From the NCBI RefSeq assembly GCF_000371805.1, contig NZ_AQUK01000001.1, positions 756,268-820,267 on the forward strand: 64,000 bases of DNA, read 5' to 3'. Under the pieces are notes generated by a model that was not told the origin of the DNA, ran no database searches, and saw nothing but the letters and a program-made list of their open reading frames with translations. Position numbers and translations under genes: made by a program. The stretch is from Methanocaldococcus villosus KIN24-T80 (GTDB taxonomy: Archaea > AGJL01 > Methanococci > Methanococcales > Methanocaldococcaceae). This document shows positions 1 to 9,055 of this stretch, piece by piece; within the stretch, counting starts at the first letter, position 1, and the number at the start of each line of letters is the position of its first letter.

Positions 1-186
1 ATTTGTAACTACAATGTCTCCTAACTCATCAACTAACATTTTGTCCATTCCTTTTGGTCCTAATGTAGTTCTAACGGTTTCAGCAATTATTCTCCCTGCT
101 AATATGTTCATTCTTTGAGCATCTCTTCCAACGTATCTCTTTACATTTTGTGGTAATACTACTATTGGAGTTCCTGCCATGCTCAT
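1..186 (-). CDS. Thermosome (group II chaperonin) subunit, N-terminal part
   Basis: Only the first 62 codons are present; the gene runs off the left edge. The translation has the group II chaperonin N-terminus: a [18 protein letters not shown]-type start, then [20 protein letters not shown], which forms part of the nucleotide-binding region. The product is an ATP-driven double-ring chaperonin that refolds cytosolic proteins and is abundant in hyperthermophiles. The ATG at 186 is preceded by GGTGAG at 5 bases. A second ATG two codons later is possible. It is divergent from hdrA. The family call is safe, but which paralog it is cannot be told from this fragment. Confidence 0.95.
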   Translation of the reverse strand, partial: MSMAGTPIVVLPQNVKRYVGRDAQRMNILAGRIIAETVRTTLGPKGMDKMLVDELGDIVVTN

Positions 187-240
187 ACATCTCACCTTTT
201 TTTTGTTCTACAACTTCGGTATGTATATGTTATTAAAATT

Positions 241-250
241 CTATATATAA
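241..250 (-). promoter_or_regulatory. TATA box of the thermosome gene
   Basis: Read on the minus strand, CCAAAAA (BRE-like) is followed by TTATATATAG. Initiation about 25 bases downstream would give a leader of roughly 30 bases before the ATG at 186. Inferred from consensus only. Confidence 0.55.
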
Positions 251-315
251 TTTTTGGTTTTGTGTAAATTATAGTCACAATTTTGAACATAAAAAATGTT
301 AATAACCAATATTAA

Positions 316-343
316 ATATCTTAAGGATATAGCTTTTTATATA
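316..343 (+). promoter_or_regulatory. hdrA-vhu-fwuB promoter with adjacent palindrome
   Basis: An interrupted palindrome ATATC-TTAAG-GATAT (316-330) sits just upstream of a TATA box TTTATATA (336-343). Initiation would fall near 368, ahead of the GGAGG ribosome site at 382. The palindrome overlaps the BRE position, so a factor bound there would compete with TFB. That regulatory reading is inference. Confidence 0.5.
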
Positions 344-393
344 CTCCTGCATAATAAATTATTAGGTGTTCTATTTTATTTGGAGGGATGATT

Positions 394-2364
394 ATGGTTA
401 GAGTTGGAGTTTTTGTCTGTTATTGTGGAGCTAACATTAATGGTGTAGTTGATTGTGAAGCTGTAAGAGATTTTGCTGAAAAATTAGATGGAGTTGTAGT
501 AGCTAAAACTTATCCATTTATGTGTGCAGATCCTGGACAGAATTTGATAAAAGAGTGTATTAAAAAATACAATTTAGATAGAGTAGTTGTTGCCGCCTGT
601 ACTCCAAAAATACATGAACCAACATTTAGAAAGTGTCTGCAAGAGGCAGGATTATCCCCATATTACTTAGAGTTTGTTAATATTAGAGAACAGTGCTCTT
701 TTGTTCACATGTTTGATAAAGAAGCAGCAACAAAAAAGGCAATGGAGCTTGTTGCTGGGGGTGTTGAAAGAGCTAAGAGATTAGAAGATGTTCCACAAAA
801 AGTTGTTAAAGTTGATAAATCTTGTCTTATTATTGGAGGAGGTATTGCTGGAATTCAGGCTGCATTAGATTTAGGAGATCAAGGTTATAAAGTCTATTTA
901 GTTGAAAAGGAACCATCTATTGGAGGAAGAATGGCTCAACTTGCTAAGACATTCCCAACTGATGACTGTGCGCTGTGAATTCTCGCCCCAAAGATGGTTA
1001 GCGTTGCAAACCACCCCAATATCGAATTAATCACTTACGCTGAAATAAAAAAAGTTGAAGGATTCATAGGAAACTTTGAAGTTACTATTGAGAAAAAACC
1101 AAGATATGTTGATGAAAATATTTGTACAGGTTGTGGAGCTTGTGCTAAAGTGTGTCCTATTGAAGTACCAAATGAGTTTGATTTAGGTTTAGGTATGAGA
1201 AAAGCTATTTATGTTCCATTCCCACAGGCAGTTCCATTAGTTTATACAATAGATATGGAACACTGTATTAGATGTGGATTGTGTGCCAAAGCTTGTGGTC
1301 CAGGAGCTATAAGATATGATCAAAAACCTGAAGAAATTAAGTTGAAAGTTGGAACTATAATCTGTGCTGTAGGTTATGATGAATTTGACTGTACACTAAA
1401 AGAAGAGTATGGATATGGAATTTATGACAATGTGATAACAACATTAGAATTAGAAAGAATGTTAAACCCTGCTGGGCCTACAGGAGGGCATGAAATAAGG
1501 CCAAGTGATGGAAAACATCCAAAGAGAGTTGTATTTATTCAGTGTGTAGGGTCAAGAGATGCTAAAGTAGGAAAACCATACTGTTCAAGAATATGTTGTA
1601 TGTTTGCCTTAAAGAATGCTCAATTAATTAAGCAACATGATCCTAACACTGAAGTTTATATTTGTTACATGGACATTAGGGCATTTGGTAAAGGTTATGA
1701 AGAATATTATAGAAGAGCTCAAGAGCAGTTTGGAGTTAAATTCATAAGAGGAAGGCCAGCATGTATATTGGAAGATCCCGAAACTAAGAATTTAATTGTT
1801 AGAGTAGAAGATACATTATTAGGAGAGATAATTGAAATAGAGGCAGATTTAGTTGTATTATCTGCTGGATTATCTCCAAGAAAAGATAATCCAAAATTAG
1901 CTAAGATGTTAGGATTAGAATTAAGTCCAGATGGGTTCTTTAAAGAATTACATCCAAAATTAGCCCCAGTTAATACAAAAGTTGATGGTATTGCTATTGC
2001 AGGAGTTGCACAAGGGCCAAAAGATATTCCTGACACTGTAGCTCAAGCTAAAGGAGCTGCTTCTGCAGTATCCATACCAATGGCTCAAGGAGAGTTCAAG
2101 ATTGAGATGATAAGGGCTACAGTTAATGAAGATATTTGTGGTGGATGTGAGGCATGTGGTAAAGTTTGCCCATACAATGCGATTTCTTATGTAGAAAAAG
2201 AAGGGCATCTTGTAGCAAAAGTTAATGATGTTGCATGTAAAGGTTGTGGATCTTGTGCAGGAGTTTGTCCTAGTGGAGCTATGGAGCTAAGGTATTATAG
2301 ACCAAAACAGATAATTGCCTTCATAGATGGAGTGTTGGAAGCACATAACAAGTTAGAAAGTTAG
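394..2364 (+). CDS. hdrA: Heterodisulfide reductase subunit A, selenoprotein (UGA at 976-978)
   Basis: The FAD and iron-sulfur core of soluble heterodisulfide reductase. With HdrBC and the Vhu hydrogenase it bifurcates electrons from H2 to CoM-S-S-CoB and ferredoxin. About 656 residues are read through one in-frame UGA. GGGIAGIQ near residue 147 is the flavin dinucleotide loop. The UGA (residue 195) falls in FPTDDCAL-U-ILAPK, exactly where other HdrA proteins have Cys. CxxCxxCxxxC motifs lie near residues 244, 291, 583 and 615. ATG 394 is preferred to ATG 388 because GGAGG (382-386) then has normal 7-base spacing. It is first in the operon and 65 bases before vhuD. Confidence 0.97.
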
Positions 2365-2396
2365 ATGAAGCACCCTTAAAAGGGTGCAGATAACTT
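2358..2396 (+). promoter_or_regulatory. SECIS-like hairpin overlapping the hdrA stop codon
   Basis: Lower stem AAGTTA (2358-2363) pairs with TAACTT (2391-2396). An internal loop holds GAA on the 5' side and A on the 3' side. The upper stem is GCACCCTT/AAGGGTGC. The GAA/A arrangement recalls the archaeal SECIS, but the internal loop is larger and the upper stem longer than in the two clear elements downstream, and the stop codon lies inside it. It may be a divergent SECIS for hdrA or just a hairpin. Confidence 0.35.
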
Positions 2397-2429
2397 TATT
2401 TATTTAAAAAAATTCTTAGGAGGGATAAG

Positions 2430-2843
2430 ATGAAGGATTATGTAATTATAGCATTTTGTTGCTACCAATGAGGGTATGGGGCCGCTGATCTTGCTGGGAC
2501 TAGTAGGATGCAATATCCTCCAACTGTTAGAATTGTAAGAATTCCATGTACTGGAACTTTTGATATTACATATGCATTAAGAGCTTTCCAAAAAGGGGCA
2601 GATGCTGTGTTTGTTGCTGGATGTAAAGTAGGAGAATGTGCATATGAAAGTGGGAACTTAAGAGCTATGGAAAGAGTTAAATTTGCTAAAATGATACTAG
2701 ATGAGTTAGGTATAGGTGGAGAAAGGTTGGAAATGTTCTTAATGTCAGCTGCTGAAGCAGATAAATTTGTTGCAGCTGTTAATGAAATGACTGAAAGGTT
2801 AAAAAAGCTCGGCCCCAACCCTCTAAAAGTTAAACAACAATAA
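2430..2843 (+). CDS. vhuD: F420-non-reducing hydrogenase iron-sulfur subunit D, selenoprotein (UGA at 2469-2471)
   Basis: VhuD (MvhD family) carries a [2Fe-2S] cluster and passes electrons from the hydrogenase to HdrA. The reading frame starts at ATG 2430, behind GGAGGGATA, and reads MKDYVIIAFCCYQ, then UGA, then GYGAADLAGTSRMQYPP. The UGA is residue 14, at a conserved Cys position of the family. The second pair of ligands is in GCKVGECAY. Total length is 137 residues, normal for MvhD. An annotation that stops at UGA would start the gene wrongly at the ATG at 2508. A SECIS follows 20 bases after the stop. Confidence 0.96.
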
Positions 2844-2863
2844 AAAGATAAATAAGGGATGAT

Positions 2864-2894
2864 CCCTCTGGGAACCCTAACAGGGACCAGAGGG
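2864..2894 (+). promoter_or_regulatory. Archaeal SECIS element (vhuD 3' UTR)
   Basis: Stem CCCTCTGG/CCAGAGGG (8 perfect pairs), internal loop GAA opposite a single A, then a short CCC/GGG stem with loop TAACA. This matches the known archaeal SECIS layout that directs Sec insertion at UGA from the 3' UTR. It could also serve hdrA on the same transcript. Confidence 0.93.
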
Positions 2895-2900
2895 AAGACC

Positions 2901-2926
2901 CCCCTCTAAGTGAGGGGCTCTTTTTT
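2901..2926 (+). terminator. GC hairpin plus T-run after the vhuD SECIS
   Basis: CCCCTC-TAAGT-GAGGGG followed by CTC and six T. It begins 6 bases after the SECIS. The hairpin plus T-run suggests partial termination or an mRNA end inside the operon. The element shares its TAAGTGAGG core with the hairpin after the vhuU SECIS, so a role tied to the SECIS is also possible. Confidence 0.5.
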
Positions 2927-2953
2927 AAATATTAAAAATTCTGAGGTGATAAT

Positions 2954-3805
2954 TTGGCAAAAATTGGAATGATTCAACTATGTGGATGTTCTGGATGCCA
3001 CATATCTTTATTAGACTTACATGATCAATTACTAGATCTTATACCAAACATTGAAATTGTTTATGCTCCTATAATTGCTGATCCTAAAGAAATACCTGAT
3101 GGAATAGATGTTTTCTTGGTTGAAGGGGGAGTAAGAAATGAACATGATGAACACTTATTAGAAGAGATTAGAGAAAAATCAAAAATTGTTGTAGCATTTG
3201 GAACATGTGCAGCTTATGGAGGAATTCCTGGGTTAGGAAATTTATATACTAAGGAAGATTTATTAAACACTGTTTATTCCACTGACACTACTGAAAATAA
3301 AGAGATACCCAATGAAGAAATCCCTGAATTAACTGAAGTAGTTAAACCAATTTCACATGTAATAAAAGTTGATTACATTTTACCTGGATGCCCTCCATGT
3401 CCAAATATAATAAAAGATGCTTTATTAGCTATATTAAATGGAGAAGAGCCAAAAATCCCTCAAAAAATTGTATGTGATGAATGTCCAAGAAAAAAAGAAA
3501 ATGTGTATCCAAAAGAGTTTAAAAGACCATTTGAAGGAAAACCAGATCCAGAAAGATGTTTATTTGAACAAGGATATCCATGCTTAGGATTTGCTACAAG
3601 AGCAGGATGTGGAGCAAAATGTCCAAAATCAGGTATGCCATGTAGAGGTTGTTATGGAAAAACTGATGCAGTGTTAGACTTTGGAGCTAAGGCAGCTAAT
3701 GTATTAGCAAACTCTGGAGAACATGCATTAAAACTCCCAGATAAGTTAGGGTTATTATATAGATTCTGCTTACCAGCTGCTTTAATTAATAGAAAGATAA
3801 AATAA
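2954..3805 (+). CDS. vhuG: F420-non-reducing hydrogenase small subunit
   Basis: The electron-transfer small subunit of the [NiFe(Se)] hydrogenase that feeds HdrABC. The start is TTG at 2954 behind GAGGTGAT. The 283 residues begin MAKIGMIQLCGCSGCH, carrying proximal-cluster cysteines. GTCAAYGG and LPGCPPCP follow as in MvhG, and further cysteines lie in CDECPRK, GCGAKCPKSGMPC and GCYGKTD. There is no Tat signal, so it is cytoplasmic. It lies between vhuD and vhuA in the order usual for Methanococcales. Confidence 0.96.
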   Translation: MAKIGMIQLCGCSGCHISLLDLHDQLLDLIPNIEIVYAPIIADPKEIPDGIDVFLVEGGVRNEHDEHLLEEIREKSKIVVAFGTCAAYGGIPGLGNLYTKEDLLNTVYSTDTTENKEIPNEEIPELTEVVKPISHVIKVDYILPGCPPCPNIIKDALLAILNGEEPKIPQKIVCDECPRKKENVYPKEFKRPFEGKPDPERCLFEQGYPCLGFATRAGCGAKCPKSGMPCRGCYGKTDAVLDFGAKAANVLANSGEHALKLPDKLGLLYRFCLPAALINRKIK

Positions 3806-3815
3806 AGGTGTTATT

Positions 3816-5066
3816 ATGAAAGTGACTATAGAGCCATTATCAAGATTGGAGGGGCATGGTAAGGTTACTTTAACAATAGAGGATGGTAAAGCAATAGATG
3901 TAAAATTACACATAACAGCTTTAAGAGGTTTTGAAAAATTTGTTGTAGGTAGGCCTGCTGAAGAAGTTCCAAGAATTGTTACAAGAATCTGTGGAATCTG
4001 CCAAACAGCTCACCATCTTGCAAGTGTAAAAGCTGTTGATATGGCTTGGGATGCAAAAATTCCTGAAACAGCTAAAAAACTTAGAGAGTTAATGTTATTA
4101 GGAAATATGATACACAGTCATGCTTTACATTTCTATTTCTTAGCATCACCTGACTTTATTTTAGGAGTAGATGCTGATCCTAAGATAAGAAATATTATAG
4201 GGGTAATAAATAAAGATCCAGAATTGGCCAAAAAAGCTATAGCTTTAAGAAGATTTGGGCAGAGGGTAGTTGAGATAGTTGGTGGAAAAGCCATTCATCC
4301 AATAACAGCTATTCCTGGAGGAATATCAAAACAGCTTTCTGAAGAAGAAAGAGATGAACTTTTAAAAGAAATTGATTTAATGATTGAATATTCAAAAGAA
4401 TCTATTGAAGTTGTTAAAAAACTAACAGAGCAGTATATGAATTATGTAAAAACTCTAGGGGTCATAGATACATGGTATTTAGGTATAGTTAATGATGGAA
4501 AACATGAATTTTATGATGGAAAATTAAGATTTTTGTCTCCTGATGGTAAAGAAAAAGATGAATTTGAGGCTAAAGATTATAAAGACTATATTGGAGAACA
4601 TGTTGTTAGCTATAACTATGTAAAACATCCATTCTATAAAAAAATAGGGTATCCTGATGGAATTTATAGAGTGGGGCCACTATCAATGCTAAATGTCTGT
4701 GATCACATGGGTACAGAGTTAGCTGAAGAATATAGAAAAGAGTTCTTTGACATTTTTGGATTTCCTGCAAATCAATCATTAGCATACCACTATGCCAGAA
4801 TGGTTGAAATGTTAAAAGCTTGTGAAAGGGTTAAAGAACTTTTAAATGATAATAATATAACCTCTGATGATATTAAAGCTGATGTTGAACCAAAAGCTGG
4901 AAATGGTGTGGGAGTTGTGGAAGCTCCTAGAGGGGTTTTAATACACAACTATGAAACTGATGATAATGGTATTGTAACAAAGGCTAACATGATTGTGGCC
5001 ACCACACATAATGTACCTACAATGGAAAAGGCCATACAACAGGCTGCTAAAGAAATATTCAAATAG
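3816..5066 (+). CDS. vhuA: F420-non-reducing hydrogenase large (nickel) subunit, lacking the C-terminal Ni motif
   Basis: Catalytic large subunit, 416 residues. The N-terminal nickel ligand motif RICGIC (near residue 57) is present. The usual C-terminal DPCxxCxxH motif is absent: the protein ends ...AIQQAAKEIFK. The missing piece is encoded separately by vhuU, 9 bases downstream. This split is known for selenium-containing Vhu hydrogenases, and the active site is built from both polypeptides. The ATG at 3816 has AGGTG 6 bases upstream. There is no peptide extension for a maturation protease to remove on VhuA itself. Confidence 0.96.
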   Translation: MKVTIEPLSRLEGHGKVTLTIEDGKAIDVKLHITALRGFEKFVVGRPAEEVPRIVTRICGICQTAHHLASVKAVDMAWDAKIPETAKKLRELMLLGNMIHSHALHFYFLASPDFILGVDADPKIRNIIGVINKDPELAKKAIALRRFGQRVVEIVGGKAIHPITAIPGGISKQLSEEERDELLKEIDLMIEYSKESIEVVKKLTEQYMNYVKTLGVIDTWYLGIVNDGKHEFYDGKLRFLSPDGKEKDEFEAKDYKDYIGEHVVSYNYVKHPFYKKIGYPDGIYRVGPLSMLNVCDHMGTELAEEYRKEFFDIFGFPANQSLAYHYARMVEMLKACERVKELLNDNNITSDDIKADVEPKAGNGVGVVEAPRGVLIHNYETDDNGIVTKANMIVATTHNVPTMEKAIQQAAKEIFK

Positions 5067-5075
5067 GTGAGAATT

Positions 5076-5207
5076 ATGAGTGAAAAGATAGATGAAGTTA
5101 AATTAAACTTAATAGAAGTAGTTTTAAGAGCTTATGATCCTTGATACTCATGTGCAGCACATATTATTATAAAGAGAGATAATAAAAAAGATGAAGATGA
5201 TGAATAA
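5076..5207 (+). CDS. vhuU: Hydrogenase subunit U, selenocysteine-containing C-terminal peptide (UGA at 5142-5144)
   Basis: A 43-residue protein: MSEKIDEVKLNLIEVVLRAY, then DP-U-YSCAAH, then a charged tail ending at TAA 5205-5207. DPUxxCxxH is the second nickel-binding motif of a [NiFeSe] hydrogenase, with Sec23 as a Ni ligand. It completes VhuA in trans. Residues after the His may be removed during maturation, as with other large-subunit tails. A GGTGAG ribosome site overlaps the vhuA stop. A textbook SECIS begins at the first base after the stop. Confidence 0.96.
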
Positions 5208-5242
5208 GCTCACAACCGAACCCTTTATGGGAGGTTGTGAGC
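5208..5242 (+). promoter_or_regulatory. Archaeal SECIS element (vhuU 3' UTR)
   Basis: Stem GCTCACAACC/GGTTGTGAGC (10 perfect pairs), internal loop GAA opposite A, apical CCC/GGG stem with loop TTTAT. It starts directly after the vhuU stop codon. It is the nearest clear SECIS to fwuB, whose own flanks show none. Confidence 0.95.
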
Positions 5243-5245
5243 AAT

Positions 5246-5265
5246 CCCTCCTTAAGTGAGGAGGG
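5246..5265 (+). other. Second hairpin after the vhuU SECIS
   Basis: CCCTCC-TTAAGTGA-GGAGGG, 3 bases after the SECIS. Unlike the hairpin at 2901 it has no following T-run, and the transcript should continue into vhuB. It shares the TAAGTGAGG core and its placement with that hairpin, so it is not simply a terminator. Confidence 0.55.
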
Positions 5266-5297
5266 TTAACTATTAATAATAACTTTTAGGTGAAATA

Positions 5298-6482
5298 ATG
5301 CCGATTAAAATACAAAAGGACGCTTGTTTGGTTTGCTATGCATGTCAGGCAGAGTGTCCTACAAAGGCAATAGATATTGATAGCTTTAAAGTTTGTACAT
5401 TATGTTTAAAATGTGCAGAAGTTTGCCCTACAGGAGCTTTAACTGTTGAAGAAACAGAAATAAATGGGAAAAAATTAAAAAGAATTAGTTATAATCCATC
5501 AAAATGTAAAAAATGTGGAGCTTGTGCAGAAGCTTGTAGTGTAGGGATAAAGAAGGTTGATGATGAGTTTCCATATTCAAAGGGACACTGTGTTTTATGT
5601 TTAAAATGTATTGAAACTTGCCCAATAGAGATCATCTCTTTACCAGGAGTTATAGATAAACCAGAAAGAAAAATTCCTGTGGTTAAAGAACCTATATATG
5701 TTACTGATGACTGTGTAGGATGCTCACTATGTGTTCCTGAATGTCCTGTGAATGCTATAACAATAGAAGATGGAAAAGCAGTAATAGATAAGAATAAATG
5801 TATTTACTGTAGCATCTGTGCTCAGACATGCCCATGGAATGCTATAATTGTTGCAGGAAAAATACCTAAAAAGAGAAGAAAAGAAATCAAAAGCTTTACA
5901 GTTGATAAAGAAAAATGTATTTACTGTTTAAAATGTGTTGAAGTTTGTCCTGGGAATAAAGATAAGATAAAACTTATAAAACCAAACCCTGAAGAGTTTG
6001 TTGTAGAACCTCCAAAGGCATGTCCAGCCTGTCAATTGTGTGTTAATATCTGCCCGGTAGATGCATTACATTTAGATGTTAAATTCAGTTCTCCACATCC
6101 TATAACTGATGAGGGTTTAGTTATTATAGAGGAGGATTATGATATATTAAAGAAGTGTGCTTCAGTATGCCCAACTGATGCTATAGTTGTAGACCCTGAA
6201 AAGAAAGAAGTAAGAATGTGTATAGTCTGTGGAGCCTGTACAGTGGCATGTCCAACAGGGGCATTGAAATTAGGTAAGATAGAACATAATGGTAAAGAAT
6301 ATAATAGAATTGAATACTCACCTTATCTATGTAATAAATGTGGAAAGTGTGTTGAAGTTTGTCCAATGAAAACTTTAAAATTAACTAAGAGTAGAATTCC
6401 TTTAAAAGGTTACTGTGTCATGTGTCTCTTATGCTTATCTGTAGCTGAAGCTGAGAAAAAGAAAGTTTTAATGCTAAAATAA
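5298..6482 (+). CDS. vhuB: Polyferredoxin of the Vhu hydrogenase
   Basis: A 394-residue chain of bacterial-type ferredoxin domains with about twelve CxxCxxCxxxC sets, such as [24 protein letters not shown] and [12 protein letters not shown]. This is the MvhB/VhuB polyferredoxin that connects hydrogenase and Hdr to low-potential acceptors, plausibly formylmethanofuran dehydrogenase. The last set, CVMCLLC, lacks the final Cys-Pro and is followed by an Ala/Glu/Lys-rich tail. The ATG at 5298 follows AGGTGAAATA. It is 18 bases ahead of fwuB, consistent with electron delivery to that enzyme. Confidence 0.95.
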   Translation: MPIKIQKDACLVCYACQAECPTKAIDIDSFKVCTLCLKCAEVCPTGALTVEETEINGKKLKRISYNPSKCKKCGACAEACSVGIKKVDDEFPYSKGHCVLCLKCIETCPIEIISLPGVIDKPERKIPVVKEPIYVTDDCVGCSLCVPECPVNAITIEDGKAVIDKNKCIYCSICAQTCPWNAIIVAGKIPKKRRKEIKSFTVDKEKCIYCLKCVEVCPGNKDKIKLIKPNPEEFVVEPPKACPACQLCVNICPVDALHLDVKFSSPHPITDEGLVIIEEDYDILKKCASVCPTDAIVVDPEKKEVRMCIVCGACTVACPTGALKLGKIEHNGKEYNRIEYSPYLCNKCGKCVEVCPMKTLKLTKSRIPLKGYCVMCLLCLSVAEAEKKKVLMLK

Positions 6483-6500
6483 AAACTTTTGGTGATGAAT

Positions 6501-7805
6501 ATGAAGGTAATTAGAAATGTAGTTTGTCCATTTTGTGGAACTCTTTGTGATGATTTAGAAGTCTTTGTTGAAAATAACCATATAGTAAAAGTTAGACATG
6601 CATGTAGAATTGGAACTGCTAAGTTTTTACACTTTGAAGGTTCAGTAAGATACACAGAACCATTAATGAGAGAAAATAAAAAAGAAGAGTTTAAAAAAGT
6701 AGATTGGGATACAGCTATAGAAGAATCTGCAAGAATATTAGTTGAAGCTAACTGGCCTCTACTATATGGTTGGAGTTCAACTGATACACATGCTCAAGCT
6801 TATGGTATTGAATTAGCCGAATTATTAGGGGCAGTGATAGATAATACAGCAACAGTTTGACACGGACCTTCTGTTCTTGCATTACAAGATGTAGGATACC
6901 CCATCTGTACATTAGGAGAAGTAAAAAATAGAGCTGATTTAGTTATTTACTGGGGATGCAATCCAATGCACGCCCACCCCAGACACATGTCAAGATATTC
7001 AATATTTGCAAGAGGTTATTTCAGAGAGAGAGGTAGAGAAGATAGAACAATGATTGTAGTTGATCCAAGAGAAACAGATACTGCTAAATTAGCAGATATC
7101 CATTTAAAAGTTGAACAGCATAAGGATTATGAATTGATATCAGCTATGAGAGCTATACTAAATGGCTTGGAAATAAATGCTGACAAAGTTGCTGGAGTTC
7201 CTGTAGATTTAATCTATGAAGCTGTAGAATTATGTAAAAATGCTCAATTTGGGCAGTTATTCTTTGGTATGGGAATGACAATGAGTAGAGGTAAGCATAG
7301 AAATATAGATAATGCTATTCAATTAGTTATTGATTTGAATAGATTTACAAAGTTTGGTTTAATGCCAATGAGAGGACATTACAATGTCAATGGATTTAAC
7401 CAAGTCTGTACATGGATAACAGGATATCCTTATGCTGTAGATTTCTCAAGAGGATATCCAAGATACAACCCTGGTGAATTTTCATCAGTTGATTTGTTAG
7501 TTAGAGGAGATGTTGATGCAATGCTTAACATAGCTTCAGATCCAGGAGCTCACTTCCCACAAAAAGCTGTTGAGCATATAGCTAAAATACCATTAATATG
7601 TATAGAACCACATAAAACTCCAACTACAGAGTTAGCAAATATTATCCTTCCACCAGCTTTAGCAGGAGTTGAGACAGAAGGTACTGCTTATAGAATGGAT
7701 GGAGTTCCAATAAAGTTAAGAAAGGTTATTGATCCACCAGAAGGAGTTTTACCAGATAGAGAAATCATTAAACTCTTAATTAAGAAAGTCAAAGAACTTA
7801 AATAA
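6501..7805 (+). CDS. fwuB: Tungsten formylmethanofuran dehydrogenase subunit B, selenoprotein (UGA at 6858-6860)
   Basis: The catalytic subunit, with tungstopterin and one [4Fe-4S] cluster, of the enzyme reducing CO2 in the first step of methanogenesis. It starts [18 protein letters not shown] with N-terminal cluster cysteines. In-frame UGA at residue 120, in NTATV-U-HGPSV, provides the Sec ligand to tungsten. It ends at 7805, 434 residues in all, normal for FwdB/FwuB. ATG 6501 is chosen over upstream TTG/ATG codons because GGTGAT (6491-6496) is then 4 bases away. No SECIS is visible in the 32 bases after the stop. The other Fwd subunits lie near 14-19 kb. Confidence 0.95.
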
Positions 7806-7837
7806 CTTTTTTCTAAATAATAAATTTTGTTGATATT

Positions 7838-9055
7838 ATGGAAGAGTTAGCTATTAAAATTGCATCAGATTTGATAAAAATAAACTCAGTAAATCCTGCA
7901 TTTGGAGGAAATGGGGAAAAAGAAAAAGCTGAATATGTTAAAAAAATTATAAATGATTTTATAAAGATATATAATATCCATAATTATTCTTTAAAAGAGT
8001 ATAATGTAAAAGATAAGAATGGTTTTGAAAGACCAAATATAGTTTTTAAGATAAATTTCAATAGGGAAAAGAGTTTACATATTATTTCCCATCTGGATAC
8101 AGTACCTGAAGGGGATATAAAATTATGGGAAACCCCTCCTTATGAACCAGTTATAAAAGATGGAAAAATTTATGGAAGAGGTGCTGAAGACAATCATAAA
8201 GCTATTGTTTCATCTCTCTTATTAATCCCTTTAATTTATGAAAGTGGATTAAATCCAAAATATAATTTGTCATTGATATTTGTATCTGATGAAGAAGCTG
8301 GAAGTGAATATGGATTAAAATATTTATTAAACTTTGAAAATGAGATATTTAAAAAAGATGATATTATCATTGTCCCAGATTTTAGTTCTAAAAATGGAGA
8401 ACTTATTGAAATTGGAGAAAAAGGAATCTTATGGGTGCTCTTCTCTTTTATAGGTAGTCAATGTCATGGTAGCACTCCAGAAGAAGGATTAAATTCTAAT
8501 CTTATAGCTTTTAACTTCTCTAATTTATTATATAATAAACTGTATAATAAATACAACAAAAGGGATGAAATCTTCCTCCCCCCTTATTCAACATTTGAAC
8601 CTACAATAGTTAAAAATAATGTAACAAATCCTAACACTATCCCAGGATATACTGAAGTAGCTTTTGATTGCAGAATTCTGCCATGTTATAAGATAGATGA
8701 TATATTAGAAGATATTAAAAAAGCTATAAATGAATTTGATTTTAAAAAATATATAAATTATTTCTCTGGAGAACCAAAAATTGAATATAAAATTCTACAG
8801 AGACAGGAACCAAATTACACTGATAAACAGTCTGAAACAATAGAAGAGCTAAAAAGGGCTATTAAAAATGTATTACATGTAGAACCAAAGCTTTGTGGTA
8901 TGGGAGGGGGAACAGTTGCAGCATTTTTAAGATATAAAGGATATAATGTTGCAGTTTGGGGTATTGGCGAAGGAACTGCACATCAACCTAATGAGCATAT
9001 AAAAATAGAGGATCTAATAAAGATGGCTAAAGTTTTCTATGAGATCTTGAAATGA
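7838..9055 (+). CDS. M20-family metallopeptidase/deacylase (DapE/ArgE-like)
   Basis: 405 residues with the M20 zinc-peptidase pattern: SHLDTVP (zinc ligand and catalytic Asp), GRGAEDNHKAI (bridging Asp), DEEAGSEYG (general-base and zinc Glu), and a C-terminal GTAHQPNEH zinc His. The family covers succinyl-diaminopimelate desuccinylase, acetylornithine deacetylase and carboxypeptidases. The substrate cannot be read from the sequence, and the methanogen DAP pathway does not obviously need DapE. It follows fwuB by 32 bases in the same direction but is unrelated in function. Its 3' end overlaps the convergent methyltransferase gene by 42 bases. Confidence 0.85.
   Translation: MEELAIKIASDLIKINSVNPAFGGNGEKEKAEYVKKIINDFIKIYNIHNYSLKEYNVKDKNGFERPNIVFKINFNREKSLHIISHLDTVPEGDIKLWETPPYEPVIKDGKIYGRGAEDNHKAIVSSLLLIPLIYESGLNPKYNLSLIFVSDEEAGSEYGLKYLLNFENEIFKKDDIIIVPDFSSKNGELIEIGEKGILWVLFSFIGSQCHGSTPEEGLNSNLIAFNFSNLLYNKLYNKYNKRDEIFLPPYSTFEPTIVKNNVTNPNTIPGYTEVAFDCRILPCYKIDDILEDIKKAINEFDFKKYINYFSGEPKIEYKILQRQEPNYTDKQSETIEELKRAIKNVLHVEPKLCGMGGGTVAAFLRYKGYNVAVWGIGEGTAHQPNEHIKIEDLIKMAKVFYEILK

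Noticed and set aside
976-978. hdrA, vhuD and fwuB look like interrupted genes at TGA
   Set aside because: The frame continues intact on both sides, the TGA is at a conserved Cys position, SECIS elements are present on the transcript, and SepSecS is encoded nearby. Sec insertion explains all of them.
2901-2926. Hairpin read as another SECIS
   Set aside because: It has no GAA/A internal loop; the stem is uninterrupted and followed by a T-run.
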